A stretch of DNA of 64,000 nt from DATBVX01 sp963696675 (GTDB lineage: Bacteria > Pseudomonadota > Gammaproteobacteria > Steroidobacterales > Steroidobacteraceae): contig CAVOLM010000069.1 in assembly GCA_963696675.1 (NCBI GenBank), forward strand, positions 132,822 to 196,821. Direction: 5' to 3'. Below the pieces are notes generated by a model that did no database searches, was not told where the DNA came from, and saw only the letters and a program-made list of their open reading frames with translations. The translations under genes and the position numbers were made by a program. This document shows positions 19,655-29,524 of the stretch, piece by piece. Every line of letters begins with the position of its first letter. Position 1 is the first letter of the stretch.

Positions 19655-22642
19655 ATGAGCCTGATATTTCCGTCTCCCCGCGCAAGCCGTGCTTTTTACT
19701 GTTGCGCGGTCGCAACGTTAGCGCTAACAACACTCTCCGTATCTGCCCAAGAGGCGCCACTCACCGAAACGGTCGTCGTCACGGGCTCGCGCATTCACCA
19801 GGACCCGCTGAACCAGCCGGCACCCCTGGTCACAGTCGATGAGGCAGACATCGCCAAATCCGGTCTGACGTCCATCGGAGACGTGTTGCAACGCATGCCC
19901 GTTTCGGGCGGCGGCCTCAACACCAAGTTCAACACCAGTGGAAACATTGGCTTCCCGCCCGACGGCGGCGGCGTCGGTGCCGGCGCGGCAACGGCCGACC
20001 TTCGGCATCTCGGGCCGAAGCGCACTCTCGTGCTGGTCGATGGCATCCGTTGGGTGAATGAGTCCTCTGCGTCCGGCGTAGGAGGAGCGACCGATCTCAA
20101 CACGATCCCGACCAGCATCATCGATCACATCGAGGTGCTGCAGGATGGTGCCTCCGCGATCTACGGCTCGGACGCCATCGCGGGCGTCATCAACATCATC
20201 ACGAAGAAGGGCTACGAAGGGGTCGAGATCTCCGGTTACGGCGGTGGCTACGACGAGGGGGATGGCAACACTCAGCAGTGGAATATCTCGGCCGGTGCGA
20301 CCTCGGAGAAGACCCGGGCCTTTTTCGGACTGAGCTACATCGACCAGGGCAGCATCAGTTCTGCCGATCGCTCGATCTCCGAATTTCCAACGCCCGGTGC
20401 CGGTCAGTGCACGAACCGGTGCAGCTCAGGCACGCCGCAAGGGCGGTTCCTTTTCTCCGACCCGAACACGGGCCAGAACCTGGATCTCACCTTGAATGAT
20501 GGCGTGACCGGGATACCAAACTACAATCCAGCCGATCCGGCAGCTGGGCCGCGCACCGATGATTTTCACAACTTTGCGACCGCCGATCGGTTCAACTTCC
20601 AGCCCTTCAACTTCATCATGACGCCGAGCGAACGCATCGGGCTTTACGGGCAGGTGGAAACCAGCCTGACTGACAATGTCAGCGTCTACGTAAAGGGCCT
20701 GTTCAACCAGCGCAAGTCGACCAACCAGGCGGCGCCCGAGCCGATCTTCGTCGGCCCGGAGGCGGGCAATGGCGGCGGGAGCCTCCTCGATGTCACCGAG
20801 GTCGACGTCGACAATCCGTTTAACCCGCTCGGCTTCACGCTCAATCTCGGCACCAATCCTATGACCGGTGGTACCGACTACTTCATCGGACGCCGACCCC
20901 TCGAAGGCGGACCGCGCGTATTCCAGCAGAATGTCGACACCTGGTATGCGGGCGGCGGCTTCCGCGGCAACTTCTCGATGGCGGATCGCGACTTCTTCTG
21001 GGATCTGAGCGGCGTCTGGTCGCGCAATCACGCCGATCAAACGACCCACGGCAGCTACAACTCGCTCAAGATCAAGAACGCTCTTGGTCCGGGCACCGTT
21101 GCCGGGCTGAATGGCGCTACTGTGACAGCCTGCGGTGAGGTCACCGGCGGCGTCGTGCTCAATCCGATTCCAAACTGTGTGCCGTTCAACATCTTCGGCG
21201 GCCAGGGCGACGGCAGCGGCACGATCACGCCGGAAATGCTCAACTACATCCAGCCTGTCCTGCATGACGTTAGCGAGCAGGAGCTCAAGGACTTCACGGC
21301 CAATATCAGCGGCACGATCGTGCCCTTGCCGGCGGGCGGTCTCGATTTCGCACTCGGCTATGAGCATCGCAAGCAGAGCGGCTTCTACCAGCCGGATGCG
21401 ATCTACCCGGCCAACGAGAGCGCGGGTGTGCCGTCAGGCCCAACCAACGGTCAGTACGACGTTGATGAGGTCTACGGCGAAATACAGGTTCCGATTCTGA
21501 AGGGAGCTCCGGGGGCTGACCTGTTGCAGGTGAGCGCTGCCCTGCGCTGGTTCGACTACTCTACGTTTGGAAGCGATACGACCAGCAAGTTCGGCCTCAA
21601 CTGGCGTCCGGTGCAGGACTTGCTGATTCGTGGAACCTGGGGAGAGGGGTTCCGTGCACCCGGCATCGGCGAGCTGTTCGGAACGTTCTCGCGCTTCGAC
21701 CAGACCCTGACCGATCCGTGCTCGGCGCCAGTCGCGCCTGCGAACGTGGCCAATTGCACACAACTGGGAGTACCGCCGACGTTTGCACAGCTCAATGCGC
21801 AAATCTCGGTCATCACCGGCGGCAATCCGAACCTGAAGCCCGAGACTTCGGAAAGCTACACAGCGGGAATCGTTTACAGTCCGCGCTGGGCGGAGGGTGC
21901 GTCTTGGTCAGAGTCGTTGAGCCTCGAACTGACGTACTACAACATCCAGATCGACGACACGATCCAGGCCCGCGATGCGCAGGCGCAGCTCGATGGTTGC
22001 GTGGCGACGCTCGATGCAGTGTTGTGCAACGGGATCTCCCGCACCACTGGTGGGACGATCAACGGCTTCAACAATACGCTGATCAACATCGGCGGCACCG
22101 AGACCGCGGGGTACGATCTCAACGTGCGTTGGGTGATGCCAGAGACGGGTATCGGCAGATTCTCCGTGAACTGGCAGAACACCTGGCTCGACAAGTACAT
22201 CGAGACCACCGAGACCGCGGCAGGCTTCGTGGACACGGATCGCAAGGGAACGGAGCGCGGCAGCCCCTCACAAGCGTATCCGGAATGGAAGTCGGCGCTG
22301 TCTCTTGACTGGGGATTCCATGACTTCGGAGCCACGGCGACGGTTCGCTATACCGACTCGCTCAGCGAACCGTGCCGCAACATCGGGGCGTTTGCGTCCC
22401 TGTGTTCGGACCCGGTCGGGCTGACCAACGAGATGGATGCCACGACCTACGTGGACATGCAGGCCAGCTGGTCACCCTCGGGCATCCAGGGCTGGACGTT
22501 CGCGGTCGGCGTCAACAACCTGTTCAACGAAGATCCGCCCAATTGCTACAGCTGCGAGCTGAATGGCTTCGACGGATCGACCTATGACGTGCCGGGAATG
22601 TTCTGGTACGGGCGCGTGGTTGCACGCTTCGGCAAGCAGTAA
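19655..22642 (+). CDS. TonB-dependent outer-membrane receptor
   Basis: A 995-residue receptor. The signal peptide ends near SVSA-QEAPL and is followed by ETVVVTGSRI, the usual start of this plug type. The plug domain (about 40-180) includes RTLVLVDGIRW and the GASAIYGSDAIAGVINIITKK signature; the 22-strand barrel ends in FWYGRVVARFGKQ with the aromatic-rich last strand. GGAGG lies eight bases before ATG 19655. It is large and rich in loop insertions, like Caulobacter/Xanthomonas-type receptors for saccharides or peptides. The ligand is unknown; the adjacent SSS transporter and oxoprolinase suggest a common substrate but do not prove it. Confidence 0.93.
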   Translation: MSLIFPSPRASRAFYCCAVATLALTTLSVSAQEAPLTETVVVTGSRIHQDPLNQPAPLVTVDEADIAKSGLTSIGDVLQRMPVSGGGLNTKFNTSGNIGFPPDGGGVGAGAATADLRHLGPKRTLVLVDGIRWVNESSASGVGGATDLNTIPTSIIDHIEVLQDGASAIYGSDAIAGVINIITKKGYEGVEISGYGGGYDEGDGNTQQWNISAGATSEKTRAFFGLSYIDQGSISSADRSISEFPTPGAGQCTNRCSSGTPQGRFLFSDPNTGQNLDLTLNDGVTGIPNYNPADPAAGPRTDDFHNFATADRFNFQPFNFIMTPSERIGLYGQVETSLTDNVSVYVKGLFNQRKSTNQAAPEPIFVGPEAGNGGGSLLDVTEVDVDNPFNPLGFTLNLGTNPMTGGTDYFIGRRPLEGGPRVFQQNVDTWYAGGGFRGNFSMADRDFFWDLSGVWSRNHADQTTHGSYNSLKIKNALGPGTVAGLNGATVTACGEVTGGVVLNPIPNCVPFNIFGGQGDGSGTITPEMLNYIQPVLHDVSEQELKDFTANISGTIVPLPAGGLDFALGYEHRKQSGFYQPDAIYPANESAGVPSGPTNGQYDVDEVYGEIQVPILKGAPGADLLQVSAALRWFDYSTFGSDTTSKFGLNWRPVQDLLIRGTWGEGFRAPGIGELFGTFSRFDQTLTDPCSAPVAPANVANCTQLGVPPTFAQLNAQISVITGGNPNLKPETSESYTAGIVYSPRWAEGASWSESLSLELTYYNIQIDDTIQARDAQAQLDGCVATLDAVLCNGISRTTGGTINGFNNTLINIGGTETAGYDLNVRWVMPETGIGRFSVNWQNTWLDKYIETTETAAGFVDTDRKGTERGSPSQAYPEWKSALSLDWGFHDFGATATVRYTDSLSEPCRNIGAFASLCSDPVGLTNEMDATTYVDMQASWSPSGIQGWTFAVGVNNLFNEDPPNCYSCELNGFDGSTYDVPGMFWYGRVVARFGKQ

Positions 22643-22654
22643 GGGGATGACTGC

Positions 22655-22690
22655 AAGGCCGGCTCCGGAAACGGGGCCGGCCTTTTCTTT
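22655..22690 (+). terminator. Intrinsic terminator after the TonB receptor gene
   Basis: The stem pairs AAGGCCGGC (22655-22663) with GCCGGCCTT (22676-22684) and extends inward with CC/GG pairs. TTTTCTTT follows. It lies between convergent genes. The T-rich side favours the plus-strand receptor gene; the opposite side has AA only, so termination of the patatin gene from the other strand would be weaker. Confidence 0.88.
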
Positions 22691-24507
22691 CAAGGAATCC
22701 TTCCCCAGCCCTCTTTGGCGGGCGTCGCGCTGTTGAGCGCGACCGCGGCGATCTTCTCCAGCCGCTCCGCGGTGTACGTGTAACCCATCTCGATGGCGCG
22801 TTCGAAGCCCTTCCAGTTGAGCATGTCCACGGCCTCGAGCTGGGGCTGCAGCAGCACGTCGGTCTGTTCGCGGTGCGCCATGGTGGCGGCGGCGCTGTTG
22901 ACCATGCCGGCACGCCACAGGATCTGAAAGATATTTACGCGCTTCTTCTTGGCGCGGAACCAGCTCATCGCCTTCCATAAGCCCGGGACATCGACATCAT
23001 CGAAATCGGCGGTGAAGGCGCGATCCGCGCCGACATCGACGCCGATCACCGGGCCGCGTCCCACCTCACGCATCACATCGACGGGCAGGTTGTTCATCGC
23101 GCCGCCATCGACGTGCACGTCCCCGTGATGGAACACGGGCGGCAATACGCCCGGGATCGCAACGGACGCGCGCAGCCAGCGCCACAGGAGCCCCGAGCGA
23201 TGCACGGCGATGCGGCCCGCGGAAAGATTCGTAGAAACACAGAAGAAGGGCAGATTGAGGTCCTCGATCTGGATCTCGCCGAATTCCTGCCGCAGGAGGC
23301 CGGAGACCTTGCGCCCCGAGACCAACGACAGCAGCGGCAGCGTGTAGTCGTTGAGAGGGTTGGTGTCGACGAACGTGCGCTTGAAGCGCCGCACGAGATC
23401 CTCGTGTGGCCATTCCATGGCGATGCCGGCGCCGAGAATCGCACCCATGCTGGTGCCGCCGACCGCGTCGATCGGGATATTTCCTTCGCGCAGCGCTTTC
23501 ACGACGCCGAGGTGCGCGAAGCCACGCGCGCCGCCACCCGAGAGCACCAGGCCTACGCCACGACCAGTCAGGAGCCGCGCGATGCGGCGGACATCGGCGG
23601 GCGAGCGCACATGGTGGTGTGCCATCCCGGGATGCTGGGCGAGCCAGCGATGGGTCGACCCGCGCACCACGCCGGATTCCTGCAGCAGGACCAGTTCGGC
23701 ACGTTGCAGGGTGATTCGCGATTCCCCCCGGCCTTCGAGAAGACGCCAGGGCGACGGTTCCGCGCCAGCCTCGGCGAGCAGCAGCAGCGCATCGGCCTGT
23801 CGCACGCACAGCTTGCTCCACGGCGTGGTCCCGGCATCGGCGACATAGATGACAAAATCATTCGCGGACTCGACGTTCGCGAACCAATGGCTGGTGTGCG
23901 TGGAACCGCGGCCACTCCACACGAGCTCGGTGCGCGAGCCGTGATTGAGCGCTTTGACGAGCTGCTCGGCAAAGGCACGCACGTCGATGTCCGGACCGTG
24001 CGGCAGGATCGTGAACGTCTTCGGGACCGAGCGCTTGCCACGTTGCTGGCGCTGCGAATTCTCGAGCCGCTGCACCGTGAGTTGCGCGATGCGCAGCATC
24101 GCCTGCGGATGATCGAGGAGCAGGATATCGAAGGCTTGCTTGGAAAAGCGGCCGATTTCGCTGTCACGCAAGGCATGCACTGAGGCCGTGCGCGGCTTGC
24201 CCGAAATGAGCGCCATCTCACCGACGGTTTCGCCGGCCATGACGCGCCCCACCAGGCGCGTGTGCCCGTCCGGCGTGCGCGCGAATGCACCCAGGCAGCC
24301 GCTGATGACGAAGTAAAGTGCATCGGGAGGATCGCCCGCTTCGAACAGGCTCGCACCGCCCGGCAGTGAGAACCATTCGATCTCGGCCGCGATCGCCGCG
24401 AGGATCGATGCGTCCAGTCCGCGGAACAGCTGCAACGTGCCGAGGAGCGAGAGCATATTGCGTCGCTCGATGGCCGTTTCGACGATGGTGTCCCGTTCCA
24501 GGTCCAT
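22690..24507 (-). CDS. Patatin-like phospholipase with N-terminal cNMP-binding domain (NTE family)
   Basis: A 605-residue protein. Residues about 22-140 form a cyclic-nucleotide-binding domain (AGDPPDALYFVISG, GETVGEMALISGKPRTASV). A linker (about 150-300) resembles the region found in RssA/NTE-type proteins. The patatin domain (about 318-480) has the oxyanion SGGGARGFAHLG, the nucleophile S353 in GTSMG, and D467 in VDGGAM, the Ser-Asp dyad. It should hydrolyse phospholipid acyl esters at the inner membrane. The C-terminal 120 residues are typical of bacterial NTE proteins. It stands alone and converges with the TonB receptor gene. Confidence 0.93.
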   Translation of the reverse strand: MDLERDTIVETAIERRNMLSLLGTLQLFRGLDASILAAIAAEIEWFSLPGGASLFEAGDPPDALYFVISGCLGAFARTPDGHTRLVGRVMAGETVGEMALISGKPRTASVHALRDSEIGRFSKQAFDILLLDHPQAMLRIAQLTVQRLENSQRQQRGKRSVPKTFTILPHGPDIDVRAFAEQLVKALNHGSRTELVWSGRGSTHTSHWFANVESANDFVIYVADAGTTPWSKLCVRQADALLLLAEAGAEPSPWRLLEGRGESRITLQRAELVLLQESGVVRGSTHRWLAQHPGMAHHHVRSPADVRRIARLLTGRGVGLVLSGGGARGFAHLGVVKALREGNIPIDAVGGTSMGAILGAGIAMEWPHEDLVRRFKRTFVDTNPLNDYTLPLLSLVSGRKVSGLLRQEFGEIQIEDLNLPFFCVSTNLSAGRIAVHRSGLLWRWLRASVAIPGVLPPVFHHGDVHVDGGAMNNLPVDVMREVGRGPVIGVDVGADRAFTADFDDVDVPGLWKAMSWFRAKKKRVNIFQILWRAGMVNSAAATMAHREQTDVLLQPQLEAVDMLNWKGFERAIEMGYTYTAERLEKIAAVALNSATPAKEGWGRIP

Positions 24508-24635
24508 TCCGCGTCCTGTTTAACCTGCCTATTCTCAAAGCGCGGGCCCGCGCGAAGCGGGCCAGTCGTCACAAATCGGCCGGAATTCCTCTATTTGTGG
24601 CGTCGCCGTAGCGATTTGGCAACAATCCGGCGCCC

Positions 24636-25103
24636 ATGAGAGCACACGCGGCCCAGGATTCGCCGGCGATCCGACTCGAGCGACGCATGCACGCGGAGAT
24701 TCCGCTGACGCGTTCCATCGACGTGCGGGTGAGCACGTATGACGGCACGGCGCTCACGCTGAGCGCACCGCTCGCGATGAATTCGAATCACAAGGGCACG
24801 GCGTTCGGCGGGAGCCTGTTTTCGCTCGCCGTGCTTGCGGGCTGGGGTCTGCTGGTGCTCAAGCTCGGCGAGCGTGATCTGGACGCCGAGCTCGTCATTC
24901 AGGACTCGAGCGTCGAATACCTGGCGCCGGTCCGTGGGGATTTTAGCGCGCAGGCGAGATTCCCTGCCGCGGACGAGTTCGAGCGATTCGTGCGTACTCT
25001 CAGCCGTCGCGGCAAGGCGAGGGCGCGAGTCGCAGTACTCATTTCCCACGGTGGCCGCGACGCGGTGCGTTTCGAGGGCACTTTCGCTGCGATCAAGACG
25101 TAA
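24636..25103 (+). CDS. Putative thioesterase (YiiD C-terminal domain family)
   Basis: A 155-residue hotdog-fold protein resembling the C-terminal domain of YiiD. Signatures are PLTRSIDVRVSTYDGTALTLSAP, NSNHKGTAFGGSLFSLAVLAGWGLL and the strand SSVEYLAPVRGDFSA. Probable acyl thioesterase. ATG 24636 gives a slightly long N-terminus; M19 (MHAEIPL, at 24690) is an alternative. The family A repeat begins five bases after the stop. Confidence 0.85.
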   Translation: MRAHAAQDSPAIRLERRMHAEIPLTRSIDVRVSTYDGTALTLSAPLAMNSNHKGTAFGGSLFSLAVLAGWGLLVLKLGERDLDAELVIQDSSVEYLAPVRGDFSAQARFPAADEFERFVRTLSRRGKARARVAVLISHGGRDAVRFEGTFAAIKT

Positions 25104-25107
25104 GAGC

Positions 25108-25255
25108 CAGTCCGAGCCGGCCATTGGGTGGGGGGTTGTGCCAACTCCGGGCTGATCACGCTCGATGACCGTGCTGATCTGAAGATGTATACCCGCAAAC
25201 ACTGCTCGCCCGGGTTGGCACAATCCCCCCGACCGCAATGTCCGTCTCGTCCTGC
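25108..25255 (+). repeat. Intergenic palindromic element, family A, copy 2
   Basis: Near-duplicate of 115-261: 57 identical bases at the left end and 66 of 67 at the right end, with a divergent centre. The arms (GGGTGGGGGGTTGTGCC... and ...GGCACAATCCCCCC) pair. As in copy 1 it begins immediately after a stop codon and leads into a small hairpin (25246-25255 with 25293-25302, CTCGTCCTGC paired with GCAGGACGAG) and then a family B element. Confidence 0.88.
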
Positions 25256-25311
25256 GCTGAAGCGATGCTGCGGCTGCGCCTCTTGGGCCAAAGCAGGACG
25301 AGTCCGGTCGC

Positions 25312-25488
25312 TGGTGGGTGTGGCGAGGGGTTCTTCCCCCGGGCGCCGTTCTTACCGATTGATTGCGTCCAACGATACGGGGGCGTGCAGCGCGAATGAG
25401 GGATGCTTGTAACCGGATAGCGTTCCTCGTTCGTGTCGTCGCAGGGCGGATAACCCCTCGCCACACCCACCCACTCGTCGGATCGGAC
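25312..25488 (-). repeat. Intergenic palindromic element, family B, copy 2
   Basis: The left arm (25312-25345) pairs with the right arm (25441-25488), best over GGGTGTGGCGAGGGGTT. Read on the minus strand the core has GACGACACGAACG, CATTCGCGCTGCACG and CAATCAATCGGTAAGAACGGC, a diverged but recognisable family B core. The arms are unlike those of any other copy. With the family A copy upstream it fills almost all of the 419-bp gap between two genes on the same strand; only about 34 bp remain for a promoter of the next gene. Confidence 0.8.
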
Positions 25489-25522
25489 TGCGCGACAATA
25501 TTTACTGCGCCAGTGATGTGCC

Positions 25523-25882
25523 ATGAAGAAGCAACCACGCCTGCCACCGGACGCTCTTGAACGCATCTACGCGGCCATTCGCGCGGTGCCTCGCGGGCGC
25601 GTCGCGACGTATGGATGGATCGCGGAGCGAGCCGGAATGCCACGGCGCGCGCGACTCGTGGGCTATGCGCTGCGCCATGCGCCACGCCGCCTGCGCTTGC
25701 CCTGGCACCGGATCATCAATGCGCAAGGTCGCATCTCGTTTCCGCGCGGCAGTGAGCCCTACGCCGAGCAGCGCAGACGCCTTGAGGCCGAGGGCGTGCC
25801 GTTCGTACGCGGGCGCGTGCGGCTCGTGCAATACGGCTGGCGGCTCACACTCGATGAGCTGCTCTGGAAGCCGCCCCGGTAG
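25523..25882 (+). CDS. Alkyltransferase-like protein (ATL, MGMT homologue without cysteine)
   Basis: A 119-residue protein of the methylated-DNA-protein cysteine methyltransferase fold. The catalytic PCHR motif is replaced by PWHR, with W61 in place of the alkyl-accepting cysteine. The helix-turn-helix region (RGRVATYGWIAERAG) and VGYALR arginine-finger region are kept. ATL proteins bind O6-alkylguanine and flag it for nucleotide excision repair instead of repairing it directly. Same residue change as E. coli YbaZ (Atl). Confidence 0.92.
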   Translation: MKKQPRLPPDALERIYAAIRAVPRGRVATYGWIAERAGMPRRARLVGYALRHAPRRLRLPWHRIINAQGRISFPRGSEPYAEQRRRLEAEGVPFVRGRVRLVQYGWRLTLDELLWKPPR

Positions 25883-25974
25883 CTGTTGTCGCTGCGTAGA
25901 GCCACTGTGCGCCTGTCGCCGGTCGTGATCGCTTGCTACCATCTGGCTGGTTGAAATGAACAGGTGGATCACGA

Positions 25975-26487
25975 ATGCCAGATCGATACGTCGTCTTCTC
26001 TCACGGCAAGGACGGTGCGCCCTGGGGCGAGAAGATCACGGCCATGGCGGAGATGGCTCGAAGCGAAGGCTTCGAAGCCGAATCGGTGGACTATCAGGGA
26101 ATCGATGATCCGAGCGATCGCGTCACCCGGCTGTTGAGCTTCTGCAAGGACCTGCGCGGATCACTCGTGCTGGTGGGTTCGAGTCTCGGCGGTCATGTGG
26201 CGACGGCTGCCTCGCGCCTGTTACAGGCGCGAGGATTGTTCCTGCTGGCGCCCGCGTTCTATGTGCCCGGGTTCGAACAGCAGACACCGAAGCCCGCGGA
26301 ATGCCCGATGACCATCGTGCACGGCTGGCGCGACGATGTCATCCCGGTCGAGAACAGCGTGCGCTACGCAAAGCAGTACAACGCAACGCTGCACATCCTC
26401 GACGGCGATCATCGCCTGGTCGACAACATTCCGCAGATCAACTATCTGTTCGAGTACTTCCTGGTGACGCTGGAGCCGTATCTCTAG
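25975..26487 (+). CDS. Small alpha/beta hydrolase
   Basis: A 170-residue serine hydrolase-fold protein. The nucleophile elbow is GSSLGG, an acidic residue follows strand 6 (HGWRDDVIP) and the histidine is in DGDHRL, so the triad is complete. Similar in size and layout to the RBBP9/YqiA group of minimal hydrolases. Substrate unknown. Its 3' end overlaps that of the convergent DUF885 gene. Confidence 0.85.
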   Translation: MPDRYVVFSHGKDGAPWGEKITAMAEMARSEGFEAESVDYQGIDDPSDRVTRLLSFCKDLRGSLVLVGSSLGGHVATAASRLLQARGLFLLAPAFYVPGFEQQTPKPAECPMTIVHGWRDDVIPVENSVRYAKQYNATLHILDGDHRLVDNIPQINYLFEYFLVTLEPYL

Positions 26488-28296
26488 TCGCCCGCCTCGA
26501 TCCGATCACTGAGCCGCGGTAGCGCCGGGTGCCGGGGATCGCCTTCAGTTGCGCCGGCACGAAGTCCTCCATCACTGCCTTGGCGAGCAGATCGAGCGGC
26601 AGCAGGCCCTGGTTCGCGATGAAGTCGTGAAACGCCTGCGCGTCGAAGTGCTCGCCGAGCGCCATCTCCGCCTGGTGCGCAGCGCCTGCAGTTTCGAGTA
26701 GCCATAGAAGTACGCCGTCGCCTGCCCGGGCGCGCGGAACGTGTAGCGATCGACCTCCTGCTTGGCCATCGGCTCGGACAGCACGACCTCCTGCATCAGG
26801 AATTGCTTGGCGGCGTCGGGCTCGATCATCCCGAGGTTCACCATCGGATCGAGGATCGCGCGCGCGGCGCGCATGAGCCGCATCTGCAAGCGTGCAGATC
26901 TGGCCTCGGGCGGCTCGTACTGCTTCATCACGCGCCTCCACGTACAGCGCCCAGCCTTCGACGTTGGCGCTGTTGAACGCGAACACGACGCGCGCGGTCG
27001 AAACGCCGTGCTCGAGCATCCGGGCGAACTGCAGCTCGTGACCGGGGCGCGCCTCGTGCGCGGTCAGCGTCCAGGTGATGGCGTCGTACTTGAAGTCGTC
27101 CATCTCGGCGCCCGAGTCCGCATTCGGATTGGAGAGCGGCAGCACGAATGCGGCGGGCTCGCCGGTGTTGCCGATCAGGCGCGGCGCGTCGAGGTGCGGC
27201 GCGGGCTGCGCGGCCGATTCAGCCTCGGTTCCGAGGCGGATCACCGCCTCGCGCGTCGGCAGCGTGACGAGGTGCTCGCGCCGGACGATGTCCTCGAGCT
27301 GGCCGAGAACGCCGCGATACTTCGCCAGCAGCTGGTCGTTGCTGCACCTGCTCCTTCTTCAGCGCGCGAATCACGTCGCGGTAGTCGCTCGACGGGAACC
27401 CCTTCGCCTTGCTCACCTGGCGCGCGAGCGAGTCGAGCTCATCGCGCGTTGTCTGATACGCGACCTGCGCGCGGTCGATCAACTGATGCGGGTCCATCTC
27501 GACGCCGAAATTCTTGAGATTGTCGGCGTAGATTTCCGGCGGCAGGCGGTTGGTCTTGCGCGCGCGCGGCAGCACCGCGGTGCGGATCCAGTCGGAGTAT
27601 TCGTGAATCTGGCTCGAGAGGGTTTCGAAATCGCCTTTCCAGCCCTTGAGGCCGCTCTTTTCAAAGAGCTCGCGAATGCCGTCGAGAAAACGATCGGTAT
27701 TCTTGAGGTCCTGCTCGACCTCGACGACCCAGGGAGGCGTGAGATTCGGATTGTCGAGACGCTTCCTGGATTCGGGCGCGGGCCAGTGTCGTGATCGGCT
27801 CGTAGCCCTTCTCCGCTCCGACGTAGCGGTGCAGACGCTTCACCGCCGCGGCCTGTCGTTCCTTCGGCACGCGATCGTCGAGCAAGCATGTGAAATCCGC
27901 TGAAGATCATCTTGGTGAGATCCTGGTACGGCAGCATCAGTCGGCGGTTGAGGATCGAGGAGTCGCGCTGCTGGTTGGCGGAGGTGATCAGAATATCGAT
28001 GTCCTGCTTGACGCGCGCGTCGGAGACCTTGTCGCGCTGGGCGGTGAGTCTTGCAGCCGCGGTCGCGAGATCCGCTTCCTGTCGGGTGTCGAATTGCGGC
28101 TTGAGGTCGATGACCTCTGCGTCGTGCCCCTCGACTCCAAAGGAGGAGGCCGTTTCCGGGTTGTATTTCGCCAGCACTTCGAGCAGCACCTGGGCGTAGC
28201 CGATTGCTCTCCTCGATCCAGCCGATGCTCATCAGCGCGGGCGAGCGGGGCGAGAAGCAGCATCCCCGCGAGCAGGGCACTCAATCGTTGCAACAT
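26438..28296 (-). pseudogene. DUF885 family protein, shattered by several frameshifts
   Basis: A gene for a roughly 600-residue secreted DUF885 protein spread over three frames. It starts at ATG 28296 with signal MLQRLSALLAGMLLLAPLARA. Recognisable blocks follow in order: LLEVLAKYNPETASSFGVEGHDAEV, MLPYQDLTKMIFSGF, a segment near 27800 with KRLHRYVGAEKGYEPITTLARARIQEA, then EKSGLKGWKGDFETLSSQ through PPEIYADNLKNFGVEMDP, QLLAKYRGVLGQLEDIV, TLTAHEARPGHELQF and SANVEGWALYVEA (the metal-binding HEaxPGH-like core), QYEPPEARSARLQMRLMRA, and QAEMALGEHFDAQAFHDF. At least six single-base indels are needed. The blocks are fully conserved, so sequencing error is a serious alternative to decay. The exact 3' end is uncertain. 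Confidence 0.8.
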
Positions 28297-28381
28297 CAGG
28301 AGATCTCCAGTCGAGGGTCGGGTGAGACGAGGGTGCGAATGCTTCCCTGACAGCGCGCCTGGAGTCAAGCAGCGTCGTGGG

Positions 28382-29234
28382 TCAATGACGTTCGCGAATC
28401 GCACGGGCGGCCATCCGATCGACGACTCCGGGACGGATGAGCTTCAGCCAGCGCGCCAGGCGGCCGCGGAACGATGTAATGAGCAGCCGTCGCCGCCGCT
28501 CGATCGCGGGCACGATCAGGCGTGCACATTCTTCTGCAGTCATGATCCGTTCCACGCGCATCGGGCTTTCACCCAATGGCCGACCGTCGGGCCCGATCGC
28601 GCGCTTGTGGATTTCTGAACGCACGAAGCCGGGCGCGATGATCGTGACGCTCACGCCGCTTCCCGCGAGTTCGATGCGCAAGGAGTCGAAGAAGCCGACC
28701 ATCGCATGCTTGCTCGCCGACGTAGCCCGATCGCTCGGGAACCCCGGTGAGTCCTGCCACGCTCGCGATTGCGACGAGCCGGCCCTTTGACTGCTTGAGC
28801 CAGGGGAGCGCGGCGGCCGTGAGATGCACCGCGCCCAGGTAGTTCAACTTCATCAGGTGCTCGTACGTGGACAGGTCATCGAGCGCATCGAAGCGCGCCC
28901 ACATCGTGCCGCCGGCGTTGTTGATGAGCACGTCGATCCGTCCAAAGCGTGCTACGGCGGCGTCGATGAGAGCCCGGCACTGCGCCGGATCGAGCAGGTC
29001 GGTCGGTACTGACGATCGCGACGCTGCCGCGCGCGGCACATTCGTTCCGCGAGTTCCTCCAAGACGTTGCCGGTTGCGCGCCGCGAGCACCAGGTAGAGG
29101 CCGCGAGCGGAGAGCTCGATGGCCAGCGCCCTGCCGATGCCCTCTGATGCACCGGTGAGCACGATCACCTTGCCAGCCAGCGGACTGTGCACGCGCGCAC
29201 GAGGCGCGCCGTGGCTATCCGCGGGCTGATTCAC
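28382..29234 (-). pseudogene. Short-chain dehydrogenase/reductase (SDR), frameshifted
   Basis: A classical SDR of about 280 residues from GTG 29234. The cofactor site is TGASEGIG, followed by NNAG and the catalytic S...Y...K region. The frame breaks near 29050-29000 (between NRQRL and TDLLDP, two indels) and again near 28720: GYVGEQACDG should read GYVASKHAMVG, which restores the YxxxK-type YVASK catalytic motif and joins the C-terminal frame FFDSLRIELAGSGVSVTII through to RERH at 28382. NAD(P)-dependent oxidoreductase of unknown substrate. Divergent from the small lipoprotein gene. Confidence 0.85.
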
Positions 29235-29272
29235 GGTACACTCTCGCGCCGGTTGCGTTGGGAGGGCTCGAC

Positions 29273-29509
29273 ATGAGAACGCTGTCTGGATGCCTGCTGT
29301 GCGCGATGCTCCTCGGCGCTTGCGGGCAGGATACTCCATCGAAGCAGGAGCAACCGATGCCGGTCGAGGAGACTTTCGCGGGGGATATGATCAAGCAGAA
29401 GCAGAAGATCGAGGAGCAGGCGCAACAGCAGGTGGAGAATCGCATGCCGGACCTCAACCGCCAGCTCGATGCCGCGGAAGGCGCGCAATCCGCCGAACCT
29501 CAGGACTGA
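29273..29509 (+). CDS. Small lipoprotein
   Basis: A 78-residue protein from ATG 29273, with GGGAGGG seven bases upstream. The signal MRTLSGCLLCAMLLGAC ends in lipobox LGAC. The mature part is short, charged and Gln-rich (IKQKQKIEEQAQQQVENRMP), probably a single helix. Envelope-anchored, function unknown. It lies 15 bp upstream of plsB and may be co-transcribed with it. Confidence 0.75.
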   Translation: MRTLSGCLLCAMLLGACGQDTPSKQEQPMPVEETFAGDMIKQKQKIEEQAQQQVENRMPDLNRQLDAAEGAQSAEPQD

Positions 29510-29524
29510 GCTACACCTCATCGC

